64,000 bases of DNA from Algoriphagus sanaruensis (GCF_001593605.1 NZ_CP012836.1:558001-622000); one strand, 5' to 3'. Positions 36,773 through 46,303 are shown, counted from the stretch's first letter. Notes: a model not told the origin generated them from the sequence alone. Numbers and translations: made by a program.

Positions 36773-37423
36773 TTATCCTTCTATAATTCGATTTTTTACC
36801 GCTTTTTGAACTGCCTCCATCTTGTTGTGAACTTGCAGTTTGGCGTAAATATTCTCAATGTGTTTTCGGACAGTCTTTGGGGAAATGAATAAGTTTTCTC
36901 CGATTTGATTATAGTTAAGCCCTTTCGAAGTTTGTTCTAGAATCTCAATTTCTCGTGCGGTTAGGTTGGTTTCCTCTTTGGCTTCTTCGAAATTGGGCGG
37001 ATTACGAAGTAGTTTGAGTGCCTTCATCGCAATGGAAGGAGTCATCGCAGCACCGCCTTCAAGGGTATCCAAAATGCCTTGATGCAACGTAGGAGGATCA
37101 ACTTCTTTCAGGAAATATCCATGAGCACCTGCTTGGATGGCTTTGAAAATATGCTCATCGTTGTCAAAAACGGTAAGCATAATGATTTTTATCTGAGGAT
37201 ATTTTTGAGTCACCTTTTCCACAGCTTCGATTCCGTTCATCTTTGGCATTTCAATATCCATGAGAATGAGATGAATATTGGAATCTTGCTCAAGTTTGCC
37301 AATCAAATCCTGCCCATCTACTGCACAAAATTTCAGCTCCAAATCAGAGAATAAGGAAAGCTTTTCCCGAATAGCTTTGAGCAAGAAGCTATTGTCTTCA
37401 GCGATGACAAGTTTGATTTTCAT
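36773..37423 (-). CDS. NarL/FixJ-type response regulator
   Basis: A 216-residue two-component regulator. The receiver domain (1-120) has the acidic pocket AEDN, the phospho-acceptor Asp56 in MDIEMP and Lys in YFLKE. The LuxR-type helix-turn-helix (about 150-212) has LTAREIEILEQTSKGLNYNQIGENLFISPKTVRKH. No histidine kinase is adjacent, so it is an orphan in this window. Targets unknown. It converges with dsbD, 27 nt between stops. Confidence 0.93.
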   Translation of the reverse strand: MKIKLVIAEDNSFLLKAIREKLSLFSDLELKFCAVDGQDLIGKLEQDSNIHLILMDIEMPKMNGIEAVEKVTQKYPQIKIIMLTVFDNDEHIFKAIQAGAHGYFLKEVDPPTLHQGILDTLEGGAAMTPSIAMKALKLLRNPPNFEEAKEETNLTAREIEILEQTSKGLNYNQIGENLFISPKTVRKHIENIYAKLQVHNKMEAVQKAVKNRIIEG

Positions 37424-37450
37424 AGGAGGGTTTTAAAAATTAGGTTTAAA

Positions 37451-37496
37451 ATAAAAAAACGGCTTTCATCATCCTAAGAGACAAAAGCCGTTTTCA
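37451..37496 (-). terminator. intrinsic terminator after the S1/P1 nuclease gene
   Basis: Arms 37456-37466 and 37484-37494 pair perfectly (11 bp); reading on the minus strand a T run follows at 37459-37453. It ends the nuclease gene and lies upstream of the response regulator. Confidence 0.85.
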
Positions 37497-37513
37497 AAAA
37501 GAATTATCCAGGA

Positions 37514-38287
37514 TCAAGGATAAATATCCTCTAAAATCTGGGCAAGTCGCACACTTGCAGCAATCATTCGCTCCTCTGCGATATGATAGTTTTCGTACAT
37601 GTATTGATAGCTGATTTTCTTATTTTCAGGAAGCTTGTAAACCATCGGTCGGTAGCTTACTGCTTCTTTTAACCAGTCGAGCATGGTAGATGAACGATAG
37701 CTAGCATGCATTTCAGGAGTTAGTCTTCGATATAGTTCTTCGCCAATTTCGGTATAGCTCATACCCTGTCGGTCAATCATTCCGCTATCCCAAAGCGCGT
37801 GAAGATTCGTAGGTTGATTGAAGAATTCAATCTTTACATCATTCCCGCCTCGGTCATCACCAGTGCCCACATGCAGTGGTTGGTGAATATCCTCAACCAT
37901 ATGAATGAGCATTTTCAGCTTTTCAGATTCTGTCTTTGGATCCAAACCACCAGCCTTTAGCTCTGCTTTAATACGTTGAATAGCTTCATAAGCGTCGCCT
38001 GTTTTCTCCTGAGTACTGGGATCATATTCTCCGTTTTTACTATTGAGGTAATGCCAGGTAGTCGCGTAATCGTAGCTTCTGTCAGACCGGATATCATCCA
38101 TCCAAGTCCCACTTTTTCCCAAAGACATGGGATAAAGGATTTGCTCAATTTTCTTCTTGGTAGATTTTTTCATTTGCTTTTCAGCCATATACCCGATCAG
38201 GTAATGACCCAATTGTCCCCAAGCAAACGCCTGAGAAACCAAAAGACTTAGGAAAAGTGTGAGTGTAAGGGTTTGTATTCTTTTCAT
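37514..38287 (-). CDS. exported S1/P1 nuclease family protein
   Basis: A 257-residue zinc-dependent nuclease. The signal peptide ends at AFA, so the mature protein begins with Trp23, whose amino group binds zinc in this family. Further ligands: His in WGQLGH, Asp in WMDDIR, His in TWHYLN, IHMVEDIHQPLHVG with HxxxD, and HALWDS. It degrades single-stranded DNA/RNA and nucleotide 3' phosphates outside the cytoplasm. Full length. Confidence 0.95.
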   Translation of the reverse strand: MKRIQTLTLTLFLSLLVSQAFAWGQLGHYLIGYMAEKQMKKSTKKKIEQILYPMSLGKSGTWMDDIRSDRSYDYATTWHYLNSKNGEYDPSTQEKTGDAYEAIQRIKAELKAGGLDPKTESEKLKMLIHMVEDIHQPLHVGTGDDRGGNDVKIEFFNQPTNLHALWDSGMIDRQGMSYTEIGEELYRRLTPEMHASYRSSTMLDWLKEAVSYRPMVYKLPENKKISYQYMYENYHIAEERMIAASVRLAQILEDIYP

Positions 38288-38343
38288 AGTTGGAATAAAA
38301 AAGCGAAGATAAAACTTCGCTGAATCTTAGAGTTAAGAGAAAA

Positions 38344-39534
38344 TTAACCTTTTGAAAGTTCGGAAACTGCCAGCCAAGCCATCAAGCCTGAGCCTATCTC
38401 CAGAGCATCTTCTTCAATGTCAAAGGTCGGGGTATGTACACCCGAGGTGATTCCACGGGCCTCATTTCGGGTTCCTAATCGGTAAAAACAACCATCGATT
38501 TCTTGCGAATAAAACGCAAAATCCTCAGCAGCCATCCAGATATCCAGATCAAGGACATTCTCTTCACCCAGATATTCTCTTGCAGCATCCATTGATCTAG
38601 CTGTCAACTCAGGCTCATTTTTTAGAAATGGATAACCTTTTCTGATCTCAAAATCTAATTCTCCTCCCATACCTTCGACAATTCCTTTGGCGATTTGTAC
38701 CATTTTTTCATGAGCCTTAGCACGCCAAGATTCATCTAGGGTACGAAATGTACCTTGAATCTTGACTTCATTTGGAATCACATTTGTCGCTCCGTACGCT
38801 TCTACTCTTCCGAAAGATAAGACCGAAGGAATCTTGGGATTGGCCACCCGGCTAACGATCTGTTGCAAAGCCACAATCATGTGTGAGGCAATCAACACAG
38901 GATCAATAAAAGTCTCAGGCATTGCTCCATGCCCGCCTTTTCCTTTAACTGTGATGTAGATTTCATCCGTACTGGCCATGTATAAGCCCGGTCGAAATCC
39001 AACCTTTCCAGCGGGAATCATGGGCATAACATGCTGACCAATGATCGAGGAAGGTCTAGGATTTTCCAGAACTTTATCCTTAATCATCAATGATGCCCCA
39101 CCGGGAACAAGTTCTTCTCCTGGTTGGAAAATAAGTTTAATGGTTCCCTCAAACTGATCCTTAACTTCATTTAAAATTTTGGCTGCGCCCAAAAGAGAAG
39201 CGGTATGCGCATCATGTCCACAGGCATGCATGACACCCGGTGATTGAGACTTATACGGAACCTCATTGGCCTCTACAATAGGTAGAGCATCCATGTCTGC
39301 CCGAAGAGCGATTACTTTTTTCTCAGGATTTTTTCCCTTGATCAATGCAGACCAACCCGTGGTAGCTTTAGATTCAATTTCGGTGATTCCCATTTGTTGA
39401 AGTTTTTCTTCAACAAATGCCGCTGTTTTAAATTCTTTAAAGGAAAGCTCAGGATTGGCATGAAGATGTCTTCGGTTGGCGATGACTTCTTCTTTATACG
39501 CTTGAGCCAGGGATTTAATTCTGTCCTTGAGCAT
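38344..39534 (-). CDS. M20 amidohydrolase (N-acyl amino acid hydrolase type)
   Basis: A 396-residue member of the M20D aminoacylase/hippurate hydrolase/IAA-amino acid hydrolase group. The metal site includes HACGHDAHT (about residues 99-107) and the catalytic Glu pair in QPGEELVPGG, with a late His in SGVHTPTFDI. It hydrolyses N-acyl amino acids. No signal peptide is seen. It overlaps the end of the SPOR lipoprotein gene by 20 nt, placing it in the secA transcript. Confidence 0.92.
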   Translation of the reverse strand: MLKDRIKSLAQAYKEEVIANRRHLHANPELSFKEFKTAAFVEEKLQQMGITEIESKATTGWSALIKGKNPEKKVIALRADMDALPIVEANEVPYKSQSPGVMHACGHDAHTASLLGAAKILNEVKDQFEGTIKLIFQPGEELVPGGASLMIKDKVLENPRPSSIIGQHVMPMIPAGKVGFRPGLYMASTDEIYITVKGKGGHGAMPETFIDPVLIASHMIVALQQIVSRVANPKIPSVLSFGRVEAYGATNVIPNEVKIQGTFRTLDESWRAKAHEKMVQIAKGIVEGMGGELDFEIRKGYPFLKNEPELTARSMDAAREYLGEENVLDLDIWMAAEDFAFYSQEIDGCFYRLGTRNEARGITSGVHTPTFDIEEDALEIGSGLMAWLAVSELSKG

Positions 39535-40051
39535 TTTGATCGTTGGTTACTGGAGGTAGGTATTCCTTCCGCTGAAATCTATCTTGGATGATTCGAGCTG
39601 TTGGAAACTCCGATTTTAAGGTTGAAAAAATTCGTTGAGCTTCAAACTTATAGGCGTATTTGCCCACCTTGACCAAATACCTTGGCTGTTGGTATTGCAT
39701 TTCAGGTTCTATCTCAGGAAATGATGCTACTATTTCATCTCTGGTTTTAAATGCTTGATTACGATCGATTCCAGAATAAACCAGAACCGTAAACCCTCCA
39801 AAATAAGCCTCGGACTTATTCTTTTCATAGACGCCTTTTTGAATTTCTTTGAGAGCACCATCCACAGAAAGCTGTGAGGTGGAAGGCTGCACAACCTGCA
39901 CCTGTTGACGAAGCTGAAAATCAGGGTAATCCGGAAGATTCAAGGAAATCGATTCTTGGTAGTTAGCAAAGGATTCAGGACCAGACACATTGCTGGTTGA
40001 TTTGCACCCAACCAATAGAATTGCTAACCATAAAATCCTTGCTTTTCTCAT
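39515..40051 (-). CDS. SPOR domain-containing lipoprotein
   Basis: A 178-residue lipoprotein: the signal ends in LLVGC (Cys at about 16). The C-terminal 95 residues form a SPOR-like fold: YFGGFTVLVYSGIDRNQAFKTRDEI, YQQPRYLVKVGKYAYKFEAQRIFSTLKSEFP. SPOR domains bind glycan strands lacking stem peptides at division sites, which suggests a cell-wall role. It starts 3 nt after the secA stop. Confidence 0.82.
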   Translation of the reverse strand: MRKARILWLAILLVGCKSTSNVSGPESFANYQESISLNLPDYPDFQLRQQVQVVQPSTSQLSVDGALKEIQKGVYEKNKSEAYFGGFTVLVYSGIDRNQAFKTRDEIVASFPEIEPEMQYQQPRYLVKVGKYAYKFEAQRIFSTLKSEFPTARIIQDRFQRKEYLPPVTNDQNAQGQN

Positions 40052-40054
40052 AGC

Positions 40055-43000
40055 TTAACTGTGTTCGATTACTACACAACGACCCTCAACGATATCTTGC
40101 TCCACACTTTTGTATTTGACATCTGATTTGGTAGAACCATCTTGGTATTGAACGGTCACTTTATCATTTCTGCCATAGACCTTATCCGTTTTTCTTGGAG
40201 CTACGGGTTGTGGGGCAGGTCTTCCAGCTGTTGCTGCTGCCGCGGCTGCTCGGTTCGCACCTGGGTTAAGGGTGCTTCCTACTTCTGCTTTTGAGGCTTG
40301 GACTTTCTCAGCAGGACGTTGCACTTGTGCTTGTTGAACTTGAGCAGGATCTTGTTTTGGAAGATCTGCTCGGGTCAAGAAGGAAGTCATGTCCTCGTTA
40401 AGCTTTCCAATAAATCGCTTAAACATTTCAAATGCTTCAAATTTGTAGATCAAAAGCGGGTCCTTTTGTTCATATACGGCATTTTGAACGGACTGCTTCA
40501 AGTCGTCCATGTCTCGAAGATGCTCTTTCCAATTTTGGTCGATAATGGCCAAAACAACATTTTTCTCTAGAGAACGGATCAACTCATGACCTTCCGTGTG
40601 AATTGCTTTTTCCAAATTACAAACCACACCAATTTGTTTGATCCCATCCGAAATCGGCACCATAATGTCTTTCACAGTTGCTCCTCTCTCTTCGGATACT
40701 CGATTAAATACAGGAAGGGCAGCCTTTCGGATTTGATCGTTCTTTTGTGTGTAATTTTGGAAAGCAACTTGGTAAAGCTCTTGGGTCAACTTGGTAGCAT
40801 CCTTGGTTTTGAGATCATTTTCAGAAACTGGATAATCCACACCAAGAGTCGTGAAAATATTCATTCTCAGATTTTCAGCGTCTTCTGTCGACTTTCCTAC
40901 TTCGATGATACTTTCGCAGACATCATACAATACATTCAAAATATCCAACTCCAAACGATCTCCTTTAAGCGCGTTTCGTCTTCTTCGATAGACTACTTCC
41001 CGCTGAGAATTCATCACATCATCGTATTCCAAAAGTCGCTTTCGAATGCCAAAGTTGTTTTCTTCTACTTTTCGCTGAGCGCGCTCAATAGATTTGGTGA
41101 TCATGCTATGTTGGATTACTTCACCTTCCTCAAGGCCCATTCGATCCATCAATTTGGCAATACGATCCGAACCAAATAATCGCATCAAGCTATCCTCGAG
41201 AGAAACAAAAAACTGGGAAGAACCTACATCTCCTTGACGACCTGAACGACCTCTTAGCTGTCTATCAACACGGCGAGACTCATGTCTTTCCGTACCAATG
41301 ATGGCCAAACCTCCTGCTTTACGAGACTCAGGAGTTAATTTAATATCCGTTCCACGACCAGCCATGTTGGTTGCGATAGTCACAGTGCCTGGTTTACCCG
41401 CTTCTGCTACAATCTCTGCTTCTCTAGCATGCTGCTTAGCATTCAATACTTGGTGAGGGATTTTCTTCAAGGTAAGCATTCGGCTGAGTACCTCTGAGAT
41501 TTCAACTGAAGTCGTTCCGACTAGAACGGGTCTACCTTGAGCTACCAACTCGTTGATTTCATCAACCACCGCGTTGAACTTCTCTCGGACAGTTTTATAT
41601 ACCTTATCCTCTCTATCTTGACGAATGATTGGCTTATTGGTAGGAATGACAACTACATCGAGTTTGTAAATTTCCCAAAATTCTCCGGCTTCTGTCTCGG
41701 CTGTACCCGTCATACCACCTAGTTTGTGGTACATACGGAAATAATTTTGAAGTGTAATCGTGGCGTAGGTTTGGGTAGCGTCCTCCACTTTTACGTTTTC
41801 TTTAGCCTCAATTGCTTGATGCAATCCATCAGAATACCGTCGGCCTTCCATCACACGACCTGTCTGCTCATCCACAATTTTCACTTTTCCATCTACGATG
41901 ATGTACTCAGTATCTCGCTCAAACATACAGTAGGCCTTCAAAAGCTGATTAACCGTATGAATTCGTTGAGCCTTGACGCTGTAATCTTTGATGACTTCTT
42001 CCTTTCGAATTAATTTCTCTTTGTCATCAACCTCCTCATTCTTTTCCAATTCTGCAATTTCAACTCCGATATCAGGAAGAATGAAGAAGTTTGGATCTTC
42101 ATTTTTAGAAGTCATTGCCTCAATACCTCTATCGGTCAGATCTACCACATTGCTTTTCTCATCGATGGTAAACAATAATGGCTCATCTGCCTCAGGCATA
42201 TTCCGTTTGTTATCCTGGAGGTAATAATTCTCGGTTTTTTGAAGAATCACTCGAATACCAGGTTCAGAAAGGTATTTGATCAAAGGCTTGTATTTCGGAA
42301 TACCGCGATAGGCTCTGAAAAGTGCTAGTCCTCCGTCTTTTTCATTACCATCAGCAATCTGTTTCTTAGCCTGAGCTAAGAATCCCTGAACTAACTTCCG
42401 CTGCTCATCCACCAGAGCAGAAACGCGTGGCTTCATTTGATCAAATTCATGAATATCTCCCCTAGGAACTGGTCCAGAGATAATCAATGGAGTACGTGCA
42501 TCATCAATCAACACGGAGTCAACTTCATCGACCATTGCGAAATGGTGCTTTCCTTGAACCAAATCATCCGAATCCCGAGCCATATTATCTCGGAGATAGT
42601 CAAATCCAAATTCATTATTGGTTCCGTAGACAATATCTGAAGCGTAGGCTTTTTTTCTCCCAAAAGAATTAGGTTGATACTTATCGATACAATCGACAGT
42701 CAAACCGTGGAATTCAAAAAGTGGAGCATTCCACTCAGAATCCCGCTTAGCGAGATAATCATTGACAGTAACAAGGTGAACTCCTCTTCCTGAAAGTGCA
42801 TTCAAAAATGCAGGAAGAGTGGAAACCAAGGTTTTACCTTCACCAGTTGCCATTTCAGCGATTTTTCCTTTGTGAAGGACCATCCCACCAATTAGCTGCA
42901 CATCGTAATGGACCATATCCCAAACGACCTCATTTCCAGCAGCAATCCACTTGTTATGCCAAATTGCTTTATCGCCCTGGATTTCGACATTTGGCTTTCT

Positions 43001-43435
43001 ACTTGCCAATTCTCGATCATAAATATTGGCCGTAACTTCGAGTTTGCCGTTTTCTTTAAATCTGCGAGCGGTTTCTTTCACAATGGCAAAAGCCATGGTC
43101 ATGACTTCATCCAATACCACTTCTAGGTCCGCATCCCGGTCTTTTTCAAGCTTTTCAATCTCAGAAAAAAGCGTGTCTTTTTGTTGGATTTCCTGAATAG
43201 GCAGGGCTTCAATTTTGGATTTCCTGTCCAGAATTTGTGCATCGATATCTTTCAATCGATCATTGATTTTCTGACGGATTTCCAGAGTTTTTTCCCGAAG
43301 CTGATCGTCTGTTAAGGATTTCAATCCCGAAAAGTGCTGATTGATCTCGGTAACTTTGGGGAGAAGTTCTTTAATATCTCGGTCGGACTTGGTACCAAAA
43401 ATTTTGGCTAGTCCTTTAGCAATAAAATCTAGCAT
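40055..43435 (-). CDS. secA: preprotein translocase ATPase SecA
   Basis: A 1126-residue SecA motor that drives precursor proteins through SecYEG. Walker A MATGEGKTL and the DEAD-box-like MVDEVDSVLID are in nucleotide-binding domain 1; GTTSVEISEVLSRML and ATNMAGRGTDI mark domain 2; GRSGRQGD and SITKSIERAQRKVEENNFGIRKRLLEYDDVMNSQRE lie in the helical scaffold. It is longer than the E. coli protein (901) because of inserts near residues 335-450. The C-terminus has a Gln/Ala/Pro-rich linker and ends in RCVVIEHS instead of a Cys-rich zinc motif, a usual trait of Bacteroidota SecA. Confidence 0.97.
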   Translation of the reverse strand: MLDFIAKGLAKIFGTKSDRDIKELLPKVTEINQHFSGLKSLTDDQLREKTLEIRQKINDRLKDIDAQILDRKSKIEALPIQEIQQKDTLFSEIEKLEKDRDADLEVVLDEVMTMAFAIVKETARRFKENGKLEVTANIYDRELASRKPNVEIQGDKAIWHNKWIAAGNEVVWDMVHYDVQLIGGMVLHKGKIAEMATGEGKTLVSTLPAFLNALSGRGVHLVTVNDYLAKRDSEWNAPLFEFHGLTVDCIDKYQPNSFGRKKAYASDIVYGTNNEFGFDYLRDNMARDSDDLVQGKHHFAMVDEVDSVLIDDARTPLIISGPVPRGDIHEFDQMKPRVSALVDEQRKLVQGFLAQAKKQIADGNEKDGGLALFRAYRGIPKYKPLIKYLSEPGIRVILQKTENYYLQDNKRNMPEADEPLLFTIDEKSNVVDLTDRGIEAMTSKNEDPNFFILPDIGVEIAELEKNEEVDDKEKLIRKEEVIKDYSVKAQRIHTVNQLLKAYCMFERDTEYIIVDGKVKIVDEQTGRVMEGRRYSDGLHQAIEAKENVKVEDATQTYATITLQNYFRMYHKLGGMTGTAETEAGEFWEIYKLDVVVIPTNKPIIRQDREDKVYKTVREKFNAVVDEINELVAQGRPVLVGTTSVEISEVLSRMLTLKKIPHQVLNAKQHAREAEIVAEAGKPGTVTIATNMAGRGTDIKLTPESRKAGGLAIIGTERHESRRVDRQLRGRSGRQGDVGSSQFFVSLEDSLMRLFGSDRIAKLMDRMGLEEGEVIQHSMITKSIERAQRKVEENNFGIRKRLLEYDDVMNSQREVVYRRRRNALKGDRLELDILNVLYDVCESIIEVGKSTEDAENLRMNIFTTLGVDYPVSENDLKTKDATKLTQELYQVAFQNYTQKNDQIRKAALPVFNRVSEERGATVKDIMVPISDGIKQIGVVCNLEKAIHTEGHELIRSLEKNVVLAIIDQNWKEHLRDMDDLKQSVQNAVYEQKDPLLIYKFEAFEMFKRFIGKLNEDMTSFLTRADLPKQDPAQVQQAQVQRPAEKVQASKAEVGSTLNPGANRAAAAAATAGRPAPQPVAPRKTDKVYGRNDKVTVQYQDGSTKSDVKYKSVEQDIVEGRCVVIEHS

Positions 43436-43461
43436 GATAACGTAGTGATTCCCTTTTTTGG

Positions 43462-43488
43462 GGGCTTAAAAATAAGCCCTTTTTATTA
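43462..43488 (+). terminator. terminator-like hairpin in the secA-dapF spacer, plus orientation
   Basis: GGGCTTA, loop AAAA, TAAGCCC (43462-43479) is followed by TTTTTATTAT on the plus strand. Both neighbouring genes run on the minus strand, so the polarity is unexpected. Confidence 0.5.
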
Positions 43489-43537
43489 TAATTTATACTT
43501 GGTAAGCCTAGAGCCTGAGCCTAGTAAAGCGATAATT

Positions 43538-44311
43538 TTAACTATTGATTTTTCCTGAAAATACTTGCTGGGCTGGACCGATTAGCCAAATGTCGTGAAA
43601 GCCTTCATTGGCATTGCCTTGAAAGCGAACCGACAAGTTTCCTCCTGGCGTCTTTATTTTAACTTTTTGAAGATTGTTTTTAACCCCAAAAACCAAAGCG
43701 GCGGCAGTTACGCCAGTGCCACAGGAAAGCGTCTCATTTTCCACACCTCGCTCATAGGTTCGGACAAATACTTGATCTGCTTCAATTGGTTGAACAAAGT
43801 TGACATTAGTTCCTCCTGGGGAATAGCATGCGTCATACCGAATCTTTTTCCCTTCCTCATAAACTGGATAATCAAGCACATCCTCTACTAATCGGATGTG
43901 ATGAGGAGAGCCCGTATTGACGAAGAAGTCAAGGCCTTGTGAATCTATAGAAGAAACGTTACCCATCAATAATTCAACCCGATCCTCCACAATCACTGCT
44001 TCATGGGGCCCATCGATTGCCAAGAATTTGGTTTTTTGACCAATTATTCCAAGAAATGCAGAAAATGCCACTGCACACCGAGCCCCATTTCCACACATAC
44101 TTTGACTTCCATCTGCATTGAAATAAATCATTTCAAAATCGAAGTCGGGGTGGTTTCGAATCAAAATCAATCCATCTGATCCAATTCCAAATTTCCGATC
44201 ACAGAGCTTACGGACTTGGTCAAGATCTTGATCATCAAAGGTGATTTGCCGGTCATCGATCATGACAAAGTCATTCCCTGTGCCTTGGTATTTGTAAAAT
44301 TGGATTTCCAT
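43538..44311 (-). CDS. dapF: diaminopimelate epimerase
   Basis: A 257-residue PLP-independent epimerase of two similar domains. The acid/base Cys pair is Cys73 in MCGNGAR and Cys197 in LSCGTG, with FYKYQGTGNDFVMID at the start and NADGS. It converts LL- to meso-diaminopimelate for peptidoglycan and lysine synthesis. It lies about 100 nt upstream of secA and is divergent from the superoxide dismutase gene. Confidence 0.96.
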   Translation of the reverse strand: MEIQFYKYQGTGNDFVMIDDRQITFDDQDLDQVRKLCDRKFGIGSDGLILIRNHPDFDFEMIYFNADGSQSMCGNGARCAVAFSAFLGIIGQKTKFLAIDGPHEAVIVEDRVELLMGNVSSIDSQGLDFFVNTGSPHHIRLVEDVLDYPVYEEGKKIRYDACYSPGGTNVNFVQPIEADQVFVRTYERGVENETLSCGTGVTAAALVFGVKNNLQKVKIKTPGGNLSVRFQGNANEGFHDIWLIGPAQQVFSGKINS

Positions 44312-44394
44312 GGAGATACTGAATTAAAAACTCTTGGACAAAAACTTATCCAAGGTTTTTTCTAGGGTACAAACTTAATGAAGATGTCATAAAA

Positions 44395-44481
44395 TCAGAC
44401 GTATTGTCTGACTGACAGTTCCATTTTAGTCAGAATAAGGCTAGTTTTAACCAACATTCGGAATTATTTGAGGTTCCGAAT
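44395..44481. promoter_or_regulatory. overlapping inverted repeats upstream of the superoxide dismutase gene
   Basis: In the 207-bp divergent spacer: TCAGAC/GTCTGA (44395-44411), TCTGACT/AGTCAGA (44407-44434) and a perfect 8-bp ATTCGGAA/TTCCGAAT with 10-bp loop (44456-44481). A partial -7 match, TACCCTTG, follows near 44486. They are candidate operators for the dismutase or dapF gene. Confidence 0.45.
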
Positions 44482-44518
44482 TCGTTACCCTTGTAGTCAA
44501 ACCAAAAACTAACAGATC

Positions 44519-45256
44519 ATGCTAAGTCGAAGAGATTTTCTTTCCCATACCACCAAAGCCGGACTTACCCTTGGAATTCTTTCCTCACCACTAGCTGAGC
44601 TTCTGGCAAAAGGAATCGAAATTCCGAGTGAGTTTCCATTTGCAACTGGATTTGAGCAGAAGCCTTTAGGGTATGCTTATAATGCACTAGAACCACATAT
44701 TGATGCAAGAACGATGGAAATTCACTTCACCAAGCATGCCGCTGGATATGCTTCCAATGTTCAAGCAGCAGCAAAGGAAGAAGGTGTTGATACGAGCAAG
44801 CCTCTCGAAAATGTCTTAGGGCAGATTTCGAAATACTCTACCAAAATGCGAAACAATGCAGGCGGTCATTACAACCATGAACTGTTTTGGAGTGTGATGG
44901 GTCCAAATTCAGGTGGAAAGCCTGAGGGAAAGTTGATGGAGGCAATTACAGCTTCATTTGGATCCTATGAAGAATTTGTGACTCAATTTGAAACAGCCGC
45001 GAAAACTAGATTTGGTTCAGGCTGGGCTTGGCTAATCGTACAATCCGGAGGTAAGCTTGCAGTTTCATCTACTGCGAATCAGGACAATCCGCTTATGGAC
45101 ATCGTTGAAGTCAAAGGAACGCCGATTTTAGGATTGGATGTATGGGAGCATGCCTATTACCTTCATTATCAAAACAGAAGACCTGATTACGTTTCAGCCT
45201 TTTGGAACCTGGTAGATTGGAAGGCAGTTGCAGGACGATTTGAAGCGGCAGTTTAA
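44519..45256 (+). CDS. exported Mn-type superoxide dismutase with Tat signal
   Basis: A 245-residue Fe/Mn superoxide dismutase preceded by an about 35-residue leader with a twin-arginine motif, SRRDFL (Arg4, Arg5), and a hydrophobic segment. Metal ligands by family alignment are His69, His120, Asp207 and His211. Gln188 in TANQDNP and Gly-Gly in NNAGGHYNH are the arrangement usual for Mn-specific enzymes. It disproportionates superoxide, here probably in the periplasm, already folded with its metal. Inverted repeats lie in its promoter region. Confidence 0.93.
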   Translation: MLSRRDFLSHTTKAGLTLGILSSPLAELLAKGIEIPSEFPFATGFEQKPLGYAYNALEPHIDARTMEIHFTKHAAGYASNVQAAAKEEGVDTSKPLENVLGQISKYSTKMRNNAGGHYNHELFWSVMGPNSGGKPEGKLMEAITASFGSYEEFVTQFETAAKTRFGSGWAWLIVQSGGKLAVSSTANQDNPLMDIVEVKGTPILGLDVWEHAYYLHYQNRRPDYVSAFWNLVDWKAVAGRFEAAV

Positions 45257-45275
45257 TTCCAGAAAATCAAATTAA

Positions 45276-45302
45276 AAAAGGCCGGAAGTCCGGTCTTTTT
45301 AT
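45276..45302 (+). terminator. intrinsic terminator after the superoxide dismutase gene
   Basis: Stem 45278-45285 with 45290-45297 (8 bp, one G-U pair, loop AAGT) followed by TTTTT. Confidence 0.85.
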
Positions 45303-45332
45303 TTTATTTCAAGACTCAAAATCGAATCAATT

Positions 45333-45800
45333 ATGCAAGACCCCAAGTCACTTACTTCTGTAGCTTTATTCCATCAGACCTTTAAGCATCCTGTTCTGCC
45401 TGAACCGACCATTCCTTCTGAAACCCGATGTAATCTCAGAGTTTCCCTATTGGCAGAGGAACTAAAAGAATTAGAAGAGGCAATCGAAAATAAGGACATT
45501 GTTGAAATCGCAGATGCACTTTGCGACCTTCAATACGTTTTGTCTGGAGCCATTTTGGAATTTGGATTAGGTGAAAAATTCAAAACACTTTTCGACGAAG
45601 TTCAGCGCTCCAATATGAGCAAAGCATGCAAAACAGAGGAAGAAGCAAAAGCTACAGTAGCCCATTATGAGGCAAAAGGGACACCATGCTTTTACGAAAA
45701 AGAGGGGGATTTATTCCTAGTGTTTAGAGAGGGGGATCATAAAACCCTAAAATCGATAAATTATTCTCCTGCAGATCTAAAAAACATCCTGGAAAAATAA
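45333..45800 (+). CDS. MazG-like nucleoside triphosphate pyrophosphohydrolase family protein
   Basis: A 155-residue all-alpha NTP-pyrophosphatase-like protein. The Mg site is LLAEELKELEEAIENKD (ExxEE) with EIADALCDLQYVLSG (ExxD), the MazG/PRA-PH signature (about residues 35-70). The C-terminal third (about 105-155) carries a less conserved tail with two Cys. Such enzymes cleave non-canonical nucleotides to monophosphate and pyrophosphate. It has its own terminator. Confidence 0.9.
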   Translation: MQDPKSLTSVALFHQTFKHPVLPEPTIPSETRCNLRVSLLAEELKELEEAIENKDIVEIADALCDLQYVLSGAILEFGLGEKFKTLFDEVQRSNMSKACKTEEEAKATVAHYEAKGTPCFYEKEGDLFLVFREGDHKTLKSINYSPADLKNILEK

Positions 45801-45820
45801 ATTCTACTTCAGCTTGAATG

Positions 45821-45852
45821 AACCAGATTAGTTCTCTAATCTGGTTTTTTTA
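45821..45852 (+). terminator. intrinsic terminator after the MazG-like gene
   Basis: A perfect 11-bp stem (45821-45831 with 45836-45846, loop TTCT) followed by a run of seven T. Confidence 0.93.
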
Positions 45853-45907
45853 TGGAATTATTTGGTGGCTGCTATTTAGGAATTTTGGTTTGTAGATGCC
45901 TTAAATA

Positions 45908-45935
45908 CAAAAAGCCCCGCATTTCTGCGAGGCTT
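45908..45935 (-). terminator. intrinsic terminator after tRNA-Leu
   Basis: Arms 45912-45920 and 45927-45935 pair over 9 bp with one G-U pair; T residues follow on the minus strand. Confidence 0.85.
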
Positions 45936-45938
45936 ATG

Positions 45939-46022
45939 TACCAGGAGCGGGAATCGAACCCGCACGGCCTAATGGCCACAAGATTTTAAGTCTTGCGTGT
46001 CTACCTATTCCACCATCCCGGC
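45939..46022 (-). tRNA. tRNA-Leu (anticodon TAA)
   Basis: A class II tRNA with a long variable arm. On the minus strand the anticodon stem CAAGA/TCTTG encloses CTTAAAA, giving anticodon TAA. The acceptor is 46022-46016 with 45946-45940, including a G-U first pair; CCA is not encoded. It is about 80 nt downstream of tRNA-Gly. Confidence 0.95.
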
Positions 46023-46075
46023 TTCCTCTACTCGGTAGAGTCTCAATACTTGAGTAATTTAAAAGTATTGAAATG

Positions 46076-46100
46076 AAAAAGCCCTTTTTTCAAGGGCTTT
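46076..46100 (-). terminator. intrinsic terminator after tRNA-Gly
   Basis: Arms 46078-46086 and 46092-46100 pair perfectly (9 bp); T run on the minus strand (46080-46076). Confidence 0.85.
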
Positions 46101-46103
46101 GCG

Positions 46104-46176
<73 letters not shown>

Positions 46177-46303
46177 TTTTGGTTGACTGAACCGTTGTCC
46201 GAGTCATTTGTGGATGCAAAGGTAAAGCCGCAAAATATTTTTGCAAGCGTATTGCTTAGATTTTTTTTCAAAAAGAGTACACCCTCTTGATTTTCAGCTT
46301 CAT

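Noticed and set aside
40586..41179. 197-codon plus-strand frame inside secA
   Set aside because: Antisense shadow of a well-conserved gene.
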